Below, in pieces: positions 24,221-33,845 of a stretch of 64,000 nucleotides of DNA (its first letter is position 1; every line of letters starts with the position of its first letter). The notes beneath the pieces were generated by a model, which did not search any database, was not told the DNA's origin, and saw only the letters and a program-made list of their open reading frames with translations. Origin of the DNA: Isoperla grammatica. Lineage: Eukaryota > Arthropoda > Insecta > Plecoptera > Perlodidae. The DNA is taken from NCBI GenBank assembly GCA_945910005.1, contig OX246741.1, forward strand, positions 43,832,670 through 43,896,669. The letters are read 5' to 3'. A program made the translations under genes and the position numbers.

Positions 24221-24480
24221 TGCCCAGGAACTGCTATACCTTATCGCGGGGGTCAGGTTTGCGTGCTTTGTTGATCCCGAAAGCTATGTCGGCGGGAGCG
24301 TATGCTTCATGGCCACCTTAGCCGGACAGGTCGAGGTGGAGAAACCAGACGAAAGACAGTCCACGTCCTTCACTGTCCTTTTTCCTCCCCTGTACGTCCT
24401 ACTTGTCCCTTTCCTCCAATCACCCCCCGACGACTAATAACCAATGACCATAGTTGTCGAGTACATCACACAATCAATAA
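24221..24480 (+). mobile_element. Head-tail retroelement, copy 2
   Basis: Carries the same 5' block as the copy at 20654 (TGCCCAGGAACTGCT, then ACCTTATCG, GGTTTGCGTGCTTTGTTGAT, GCCGGACAGGTCGAGGTGGA). The 3' tail is diverged. Confidence 0.65.
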
Positions 24481-26720
24481 AAAATACAGCTCTTCATTCC
24501 ATCCACCTTTATTTTCAATAATTTCAATTTAGAATATATTATTTCACATTAATTAACTTGCTACCATCAGGTAAGTAAGGCAACCACACGAGTGCATATC
24601 GTGGATTGTGTTATACACCACACTATATGACCAGTTCCCAGTTGCATATTGAAATTGTAGGCTACTAAATTTTGGTATGAAGACTATTTTTCTCTTCATT
24701 ATGACTAGTATATAGTATTACTATTTGCGTACTATTATATCATAAGAAGAGTTTGAAACTACGTTCTAAAGAAATCATATTTTAACACAAACACCAAATA
24801 CAACACAACAGTCAGAGGAAGGTGGGGGCTGTGGTGAGGTGATGATGATTCGTAGCAATTATAGCAACGCTTACCAATCGGATTGGTAGAACAATATTTG
24901 TTCATATACATGCATCAAAATTGTGTAACAACTTTGAAAATTGTGATGCTGCTGGTTAATGAATTACGGGTGTGAAAAGTTTTTTTTTTAATGAAATATT
25001 GTCTTCGTCTCCAACAAAATTGAATGCATTGATGGCAATATTGTCCGCACCGATTGCCCATACGTATTCAAATGTGATAGGTCTATATGCGGCCGCCATC
25101 GCCACATGATGTGCTGACTGTGTGTCTAGCTACTAGCTCTTCCGTTGGATGGTAGAAGAACAGACAACGGATTAGAATGTGTTATCTGCGATAGAAGACA
25201 TGATAGATATTACTATGGGAAGACATGACCCAACCTCTCGCTGCGATCCACCGTAGATATTTGTGTGTATTTACGTCACCGAGTCCACCGCTAACAATTT
25301 GTAGGAACACATTTAATATTTCGACAAGATATTGATTCAAAGATCGTCCATAACTACAAAATTACACAAAACACATTTTGTAATCTACGAAAATTTAGAG
25401 GGGATCTGTATCTTGCCCCCCCCCCCTTTAGTAAACATTCTCATGGGCTACGTTTCAATTTCAATAATCCTACCTTTTTATGCAATTCCCGTTTAGTTTA
25501 TATGCAATGTATTCATGCAACCAAATATCCAATAATCTCAGCTTCATACCAATTTTTCGAGGATTGAGCCTGTGACTCTAGGATTCACTCAATCATGTGG
25601 TAGATTAAACTGAAAGTTTTCATAATCTAAAGAGGAACACAGAGAGAATTCACATTTCTAAGTTCATTGCTCCTCGGATAATTTGCAAGCACTGAATATT
25701 TCTAGGTTAGTGTTTTTTGCGTAAGTGTATACATTTCTGCTGGCTTGCGCAATTTAATGTTAAACTGCAAGGCCGTTCACCTGAACTTACTGTAAGTTAT
25801 TATAAATATTGATTGCGAGTTCTGTAACTAGGGGCGTAGCCAGATACTAATGCCCATACTAAAGAACAGTTTGTCTATGCTACGATGAGTGGACAATCAC
25901 AGCTGTTTATCTATTTATGGCGGGAGGGAAGCCAACGCGCCTGAGTCTTGACTGAGTGAACTGTGCCTATATATTCATATTTAAATGTGTGAATTACAAA
26001 TATTATGCACGGTAATTAATTATACAAATTTAGTCCCGGACTCGATTCCCGGTTCGGTATAGTTTTTAACCTGGAAAATCTGTACGGCACTGGTGTATTA
26101 TATGTAAACAATGACTTGGAGCCATGAAAGCAACGAAGCAGTAGCACATAATAAAATATAGTATAATGCCCCCCCACTGAAAATCTGTTCTTGTAGATAG
26201 GTGGGTAGACAATAAATATACACATTTTAATTTATTGTATTTTCTTTATGAATACCCATCTCACCTCATATCAAGTGTTTTTATCTCGCAACGTTAATAC
26301 AGAATGCGTCAATTTAGACATGTATTTTTAAAGCCAGGAAGTGTTTGTACATTAATAAACCAAACCAATGGACTCTCAGATCGCTTCTTAGACCATCTCG
26401 AGGGCAATAATACCTCAAAAAAACTTTTGCCTGGACGGCTGGGGCTTTGCCCCAGACCTCTTACCCACGCAGATACTATATAAACTTGAGCACCCCCCCC
26501 CCCCCTCTGACAAGCCGTCAATTCGCACCCTGGTTAGCCCCAGGGTGTTTAGGTTCGGTTTCACCGAACTTTTAGTCCCAAGATTAAGATTAGTAATTAA
26601 TCGGAGATTTGATCCAAACAAACACAGCTACTGGTAGAACACATCGGGTAGAACACACCTGCATTTTGAATGTTATATTTGTTGAATATTTATGGTATAT
26701 AACCAATCCCAAGATTATTA
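24481..26720. other. Intergenic DNA without recognisable genes
   Basis: AT-rich, with poly-C runs at 25416-25426 and 26493-26505. Near 26425-26465 lies a GGCTGGGGCTTTGCCCCAGA motif shared with the hAT elements at 7997 and 38654, probably a transposon remnant. No coding exon recognised. Confidence 0.5.
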
Positions 26721-26895
26721 GCCGGCGCAGTTGGCCTAGATCGATTAGGCGGTCTGCGTTCCAGGTTCGAATCCTGGCTTGGGCATGGATGTCATGTGGC
26801 TTTTTTTCATCCTCATAATCACCCACACATCGTCTCGATAAGTCTCGCATTTTGAATAAAATATGGGACATAAAACCCAAAATACCATCATCATC
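26721..26895 (+). mobile_element. tRNA-derived SINE, copy A (complete)
   Basis: Head: GCCGGCGCAGTTGGCC (A-box region), then CGTTCCAGGTTCGAATCCTG (B box) and GGCTTGGGCA. Body: GATGTCATGTGGC. Tail: ATCGTCTCGATAAG ... AAAATATGGGACATAAAACC, ending (CAT)n. The tail is shared with the longer head-tail elements, so the SINE probably uses the same LINE machinery. Confidence 0.85.
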
Positions 26896-29212
26896 GAGAT
26901 TAACAAAATGTTTGTAAAATCCGGTCCCGGACCTTAGCCAGCCTCATGTTGCCGGGCTGACGTTATAATAATTGTGATCTGTAATCATGTAATCTAAGGT
27001 CAATAACGCCACGATGGCCTGATTGCCAACCTAGCTGCAATCTGATGTAACACAGACCCCCCGTGGATCTTGACTTCTCTTATCGGCCTAGCAACACATT
27101 TTTACAATACTTGTTGCTAAGTGATGTAACTGCATCCTAATCTGTATGATCGTAGGCCTACAACACGCGTTGTGCAGCGTCGGAAGGGAAGGGGTTTCAA
27201 AAGTCAAAACAGGCTGTTGTAACAATGACGATACATTTCAATGGCATTGCGTGATGGAAAATATATAACGTCAAAAGGGCCACTGCATGAAAAACATTCT
27301 CCAACGTTCCGTACAACATATTAGTGACCAAACATTCCGAGTTGTCTCAAGTATGGATGGTTTTGTACATATTTTGTAAAACTGTATTTGCCATTATACA
27401 TAATATGTGTCTTGGATCACTTGTTCCAGTCATATAAAGATGTTGATGATAATTGTTGCTTTGCCTTTGCTTTACGTTTCAATTATTGCAATAGTCGAGG
27501 CGATGAGAGGTAGACAAAGATGAAGGACAATTACTAAAAAAAGACTATGCCAATCGCGGGATTCGAACCCATGTCTGTAGGTACCATCAGGGACGGATTG
27601 GGTGAAGAAATGATCCTGGAAATAACAGCAAAGAGTCTGGGGCGATGTCCCAGTCGTCGGAGGAGAACATTCGTTCGACTATTATAGATATTTCGTGCTT
27701 TTTAAGGTCAAAGAATAAAACTCGAAGCATTACCCATTTGTTTAAATAACGTTACTGTTCAGGTTTGAACTGAATTATGTAATTATTTTGATTGAAATGT
27801 ATGCGATAGGTACACACTTGTTGTCCATAACACTGTCTTAACATTAAATATCATTAACCTCCCTCTAGTTCTAAAGAAGAAGTATATAGGCACCGTGTGT
27901 TAGTTAGTACATACTCCGCGTCCTCAGTGGCCAGATTCGGTACCTATAGTAGTCCCTATAGTAAATATCAGCCTCGATGTAGTTTCAGGTGGGGGGGGGG
28001 GGGTTCAACCCCTAAACACCCCCCCCCCCCTACCAAATTCCAAACAGTTAAAATTCCGTGACATGCTTATAATTTTGTTAGTTTAAGAGGGGCATAAGTA
28101 AAGATGAGCTGATGCTCTATAAACTCTAAATAAGGCTGACACATTCATATTTCTATTTATAAGAGTTGTTGACTATTCGCTAAAAAGCCAAGAGGTGTTG
28201 GTGATTCAGTGTACTCTGATGCCCTCATGATAATTTAGTAATTAATGGTTCTCGAGGTAAACGGAAGTTTCCTCGTCCTGAAAGTCTAATTCACTAATCA
28301 ATACTATCGTGACACTACAGACGTCACTGACAAGAGAAGAGACAAACACTCATTTCGTCACTTAAATAATATCATTCAACCAATTATGTTAACGATGTTA
28401 TTATTGACAATTTGATTTTTCATCGAAACTGTGACATTGTGGTTTGTGACGTCATAATTCTCAGACTTTTGAGAGACGTACAGCATGGAAGTGTTGTTCC
28501 TCGTCAGATGGTATTGCTGCACACATTATTCTTGCTAATTATATTTATTTATTTATTTATTGTTGAATGATACTGAACAACAAGGTCATCTTGATCGCCT
28601 TGTGTACCATAAACTCGGACTGCCTGAGAATCTGAGATTTATATTCCTATCTTTAAAACTGCATTCAATATCGATCACAATGTTGTATAGTGAAGAACAA
28701 TTAAAAACCCTAAAAATTCTCACGTTTTTTGTGCTTTGTGTGGAATAGTGAGTCATAACTAAAAACTATATGAATAATTAAGCGACTAAAATAATATTTG
28801 TACTGAGAGTAGCCATTATGAGCTAAAAAGTATATCCTACTACTACTCTGCCTGTTGTACGAGGCGCACAAGGACCGCTGAGCCACTAAGCACCCAACCT
28901 CATGAGCCACCGTGAACAAGTCTAGTCGGTCGACGCACAATATTACGTGATCATATTGTCTTAACACATTTTTAAAAACAAATATTTAACTACTGTAACT
29001 GGTTGGAATGAAATAGGCAGATGGACACTAATGACAAATTGTCACCAATGGCTGAAGATGGACACGACGAATTCCCTAATCCCTGACGCACATTTTTCAA
29101 AATTATAACATTTGAACCATCTTTCTTGAGAATATTTCCGACCAAATGTGCAATTTAGCATTTAAACATTAATTCGTCAGTAAGTATTTGTATTGATTTT
29201 CGTAAACGTAAG
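26896..29212. other. Intergenic DNA without recognisable genes
   Basis: No coding exon or RNA gene recognised. A minus-strand B-box-like GGTTCGAATCC near 27549-27559 may be a SINE scrap. A run of 13 G at 27991-28003 is followed 15 bases later by 12 C at 28019-28030. Confidence 0.5.
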
Positions 29213-29405
29213 TTGGCAGCGCAGTTGGCCACGGTCGTTTATATAGCTAAAGGCGTAAGTAGTAAACCGCGGTCTCTGCGTTCTAGGTTCGAAACCTGGC
29301 TTGGGCACGGATGTCATGTGACGTTTTTTCATCTTCATAATCACCCACTCATCGTCTCGATTAGCATCGTTGCTAAAATGTGAGCCGTTGAACCAAATAT
29401 CATCG
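29213..29405 (+). mobile_element. tRNA-derived SINE, copy B
   Basis: Same family as 26721: GCAGCGCAGTTGGCC, then CTAGGTTCGAAACCTGGCTT, GGGCACGGATGTCATGTGAC, then CACTCATCGTCTCGATTAGC and the tail. The anticodon-arm region carries an extra insertion of about 20 bp compared with copy A. Confidence 0.8.
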
Positions 29406-30093
29406 TAAACATAAGTTATTGTATAAGATAATATTAAAATCATTTTACTATGCCTGTTTCCTATAACTTAGGAGGGTGTAAATTCACGTATTGTGCATGG
29501 TGGCCACATAAGAGGCCACAATGGCATGTGATTGGTAGTTCATTGTTACTATGTTTCAGCTGGCGTTTGATGCAAATTCAACTGTTCTCTAACTTTGGTT
29601 TGCTATTCTTTTGTCTCGATTACTCTTTTAATCGTTTACAAAAGCATACAATAATCATTTTCGTACACTTTATCGGGGGATATACGTGTTCAAACTTGTC
29701 ATATTTTCCCGTAAACAATATTATTCGTTTTCTATTGACAGCTAAGTGAAACTTGAAATAGTACTAAAGGTGGCCTCCAATATGGTCGATGTGACGTGTA
29801 AAGTATTACCGAAATAAGAAGTGACCCCTCCCCCTCATGTTCCAACACGACCGAATATTGTAAAGTTTGACCATTTGACACAACAAGTATCCAATTGACC
29901 GTGCTTGCGCGTGTAATATGAACTAAGCCAAAAGGTCATCGTTCAGTGATAATGTTTAGTAAATCGGCAAAGTCCTAATTTTTTCCATTCAAGTATAAAT
30001 GTGTTGTCCATCATATTGGCACGTTTATAAGACTGTGTTATTGAAATGCGGCTTTTGACCCGGGTACAGTGGCTGACATACTCCATGGTCTGA

Positions 30094-30138
30094 CCATAGA
30101 GATAGATAGGTACTTCGCAACACTGTCTATCTCTATGG
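30094..30138. repeat. Hairpin with 13-bp arms
   Basis: CCATAGAGATAGA at 30094-30106 is mirrored exactly by TCTATCTCTATGG at 30126-30138, leaving a 19-base loop. Both arms lie beside GTCTGAC. Confidence 0.8.
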
Positions 30139-30305
30139 TCTGACAATGACTCATGGCTTTATCGTGAAACAGCTGATCCAATGGCGGCGCTTTGTTACAA
30201 GATGATTAGGGAATAGGTCTACAGCAATCTGCAGGCTTCTTACATAATATTCATTCATGTTTCCTTAGTAAAGCGAAAGAAGTTTAAAATCGAATCCGCT
30301 TTTCC

Positions 30306-30603
30306 TGCCCAAGAACTGCTACCTTATCGTGGTGGGCAGGTTTGCGTGCTTTGTTGGTCCCGAGAGCTATGCCGGCGGAAGCGTATGCTTCACCCTAGCC
30401 GGAGAGGTCGAGGTGGAGAAGCCAGCAAAATGCAGTCCACGCCTCCCCTTTCCCTACTCCTCCCCGCCCTCCTACTTGCACCTTTCCTCCAACCGCCCCC
30501 CCCCCCCATTCTCTCATTATCTTCATTTTCCCCTCGTCTCGATTAGCCTAGTTGCAAAAATATGGGACGTAAAACCCAAATATATCAATCAATCAATCAA
30601 TCG
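30306..30603 (+). mobile_element. Head-tail retroelement, copy 3
   Basis: The clearest copy: head TGCCCAAGAACTGCTACCTT through GCCGGCGGAAGCGTATGCTT, pyrimidine-rich middle with a 12-C run, tail CTCGTCTCGATTAGCCTAGT, TGCAAAAATATGGGACGTAA, AACCCAAATAT, then (ATCA)n. Confidence 0.75.
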
Positions 30604-31139
30604 TTTCCAATTAAAATTTGGTTATTTGGTGCTAGACGCCGTACTCAACCGTTCTGCCATGAATGTCATCCCCGTCTGGCTTGGCCCAGAGTGACTCTGC
30701 CAGTCGTAAGAGAGGCGACAAAATGCGGTTTTCTAGCTTCACGTTAAAAACCGCAAGAATCGAAAATGTGAGTCGCTGATCTACAAGCTGAATTATAAGT
30801 TAAGGGTAGTTCTTTTATTACTTACCCCAGTTATAGTAGTCCTAAAATACAAAATAAAAACAAATTACAACCATACTGATTACAACGTTAGATATGTAGA
30901 GAATTAGCAAATCACAGTCCAGGCTCAGATTTTCGATTTCGAGGTGCATTCTTGAGATATAATTACAAAATGAAAATGTTATGCGATTTTTAACTTGAAA
31001 CTCTTTTCCGTGAAACCCTTTAAATATAAGTCCTCCTACAGGTCCCTTCCTCCAATACCCCCCCCCCCCCCCCCCCCCGACGTCATACCTAACGTTTCAG
31101 TACGACGTCGTTCAACACCAAATTATCCAAACCGATCAG

Positions 31140-31174
31140 TAAAACATAGATTATTGGCAATAATCTATGTTTTA
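31140..31174. repeat. Almost perfect 35-nt palindrome
   Basis: TAAAACATAGATTATTG is followed by one base and then its exact reverse complement. Confidence 0.95.
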
Positions 31175-31714
31175 TTTATTGGTAGTTACTTTATTGGTGA
31201 TCTTCAGCGGTTTGATGACGCGATAGTGCGGAAATACATTATTACACGAATAAACAATGTAAATCCGAAGATGTCATCGTTTTATGACCTACGCAGCAAA
31301 CACTGGATCGCAGCCAAGTGCTGCAGTCAGGTACATAAGTAACCAACATGTTTGTAAGCTAAATGAGTTTTACAAACTTGAAGGTTACACGATATTGATA
31401 AAATATCCCGTTTAGAACAAACGTAATAGTGATTCACTATTATCTTGTTTACACTGTTGAAATAAATATTGTATGTTCAAGGTTAATTAAACCGTTCTTT
31501 TTAGTAACACAAACGTGTTGAATCAATAAGGAAGTACAGGTTACATTACATGATTATGAAGACTGTGGGTCACTGAATATGTGTGCATGGGAGTATTTAT
31601 CGCGTTATCGCATTTAATCCAGGCGTAATAAATGTTGCCTAATATATTCTTGAGTTGGTTATCTGAAGACCCTGATTGAAAGAACTCTACACAACATCGG
31701 TCTATGCTATACCC

Positions 31715-31973
31715 ACGATAATGTCAATGCGAGACTCTAACACGGAAGGTTGCGAGTTCGATTCCGGCCACCGGCAGTCCTGACTGAAGGTTTTCCAGAG
31801 GTTTTCCTCAGTCGTAAAGGCGAACGTGGGATTTGAGTTCTACTAGCAGACCTCGACATTCCTTTCCAACTATCTATCCAAACACCCTATAATAACATAG
31901 TCATCTGAAGAGGTGCATATCAGATAAAGCTGGTGTGCACCCTATATTATAACAGGTATATTCCTACGAACAA
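31715..31973 (+). mobile_element. tRNA-derived SINE family 2, copy A
   Basis: Head with AATGCGAGACTCTAA and B box GAGTTCGATTCCGGCCACCG, body CAGTCCTGACTGAAGGTTTT, 3' region CATCTGAAGAGGTGCATATC then GATAAAGCTGGTGTGCACCC. The same family occurs at 36614 and 36803. The A box is degraded. Confidence 0.75.
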
Positions 31974-33139
31974 TTAAATGATTATAATTATTGTAAGTTA
32001 CTAGTTGATTCTTGATTGAGGTGGTCATGACGAGTCTACAACCCTCTGTCGGAAGTCGCAGTAATGCTGTATTACAAATCTTGATACTTTACACACATTT
32101 TCCAATATATTTCAGGAAGTTTTGTCTGGCTGGTGTTATTTTGGGTTTGTAAATGAAATCAAAATCTAGTACTTTCCACATTTTCATAATTATTATTCGT
32201 GTATTATCGAACAAAAAGTAAATTCACTATTGATTCACAAGGATGAATTAAAACAATTCAGACATGAACATATCACATTTTAAATCAATACAATAATGTT
32301 TTATTCCCATGTATCTAGGGGATTATTGCAACATAAATAAATAAATTAAGTTAATTTTATTTAATAAATTACCTACATAATACATAACACAATTCAGTCA
32401 CGACGTACTAGCAATACACATCTATTGATTTTGTTCGAAAGTTTTGAAATACATTTATTTATTTCCCTGAGAATAATTTTGTAATAAGCCTGAATTCATT
32501 TAATAAGAAATCGAACCTTTCATGGATACGTAATAAATCCCTGAAGTATTCACAATTTAAACATCTATTTACACATAATAGGAACTTGATGTAACCATGA
32601 TGAACCCTTGCTACTTGCAGCATGGCAGCATGGCCAAATGCTTACACAGCACATTCACAATTGCATGATGCAAACTTTCATAAATGCACTTCACAAATTA
32701 AACTTACGTAACAATTAATTATGACTATCACCAAGTTGACAATAACTTTATTGAGGTTATTCCATTGTCACAGAATTAAACACTAAAATTCACCTCACAC
32801 TTGATTCACAATGGTGCGAAGAAATGACAAGAAGTTCACATCATATCACAAAATACTTTGGCATCAATTTAACAATATCACTCAAATATTCACATACGAT
32901 CTCTTTGCAACGAGAATTGTTCAATTAATTAATATCAACATGTGGTATCCTATAATGAGTGACAGAATAATGATAAGCAAAATTCTCCTACAATGGCAAC
33001 GTTTGAACTATACTGTACATAAACGGCTGGCTATTTATTTTCTTATAATTGCAATCGGTACTACATGAGAATCTTGTGAAATGAGAGTTTATAGGCATTG
33101 CTGGTTTTTGACATCTTAGTTGGGAAGTATTGTATGAAT
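31974..33139. other. AT-rich intergenic DNA
   Basis: No gene or transposon terminus recognised; runs of ATTTA and AAATA type sequence. Confidence 0.5.
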
Positions 33140-33627
33140 CACTACGTTTACCACGGGCCTCAATACGCATTGAACAAAAACGGCTCGACTTCTAAACGGT
33201 TTGACTCGTGAGTGTTTACCACGAAACGAAACCGCTGTTCCTCGATTCGATATCAATACGACACATCTTTGTTGTGCACCCTAACCTAAAAGTGTGCTGA
33301 GTTTAAAGTTGTGTGTAGTGGAGCATTTTACGTCATTTTACTGAACAGATAATAGGCCTAGTTATGAACTGGTCAAAGGTGGGTGATAGGACCTTGTGAA
33401 CCAACATTTGGTGTCTACAATCCAAAAAATAAATCATTGTGGCGGTGTTAAACCGTTTTCAACCGTAAATCAAGGAAAGTCGAACCGCATTACTCAACGC
33501 AATCTACTTTCGATAGAGGATTGACCTCAATGCGAATTGGTGATGTTTATCAAGCATTTGTTTGAAGCCGGTTTGAAGTCGAGCCGTTTTCGTTCAAGGC
33601 GAATTGAGTCCCGTGGTAAACGTAGTG
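33140..33627. mobile_element. CACTA (EnSpm)-like non-autonomous element, second copy
   Basis: Begins CACTACGTTTACCACGGG and ends with the inverse; flanked by AAT on both sides (33137-33139 and 33628-33630). It shares the terminal CACTACGTTTA and AAACGGTTT/AACCG-type internal motifs with the element at 6303, but differs elsewhere, so they are related subfamilies. No transposase. Confidence 0.75.
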
Positions 33628-33815
33628 AATTATGGAACACGAGTTTAACTTAGTTATTTGAATAGCATCATTTAGTAATAAGCGTATTATCAGTTATAAT
33701 CTATAATAGGAATAGTTTACCGATCAATGCCTGTCCAGAACCGCAAACAAAACAAACCCTATCGATGTAAAAACGACGGCATGTCATTCGCGAAAACATT
33801 TTGGCATGAAGTTTG

Positions 33816-33821
33816 TTTATT
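33816..33821 (-). promoter_or_regulatory. Possible poly(A) signal of the zinc-finger gene
   Basis: AATAAA on the minus strand, 25 bp past the stop codon. It would give a very short 3' UTR. Confidence 0.4.
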
Positions 33822-33845
33822 TCTTATTATAGTCTTCAAACTCTT

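Noticed and set aside
30995..31342. 115-residue plus-strand frame with a poly-proline run
   Set aside because: The prolines come from the 21-C tract and the rest crosses the palindrome at 31140; no family resemblance or splice support.
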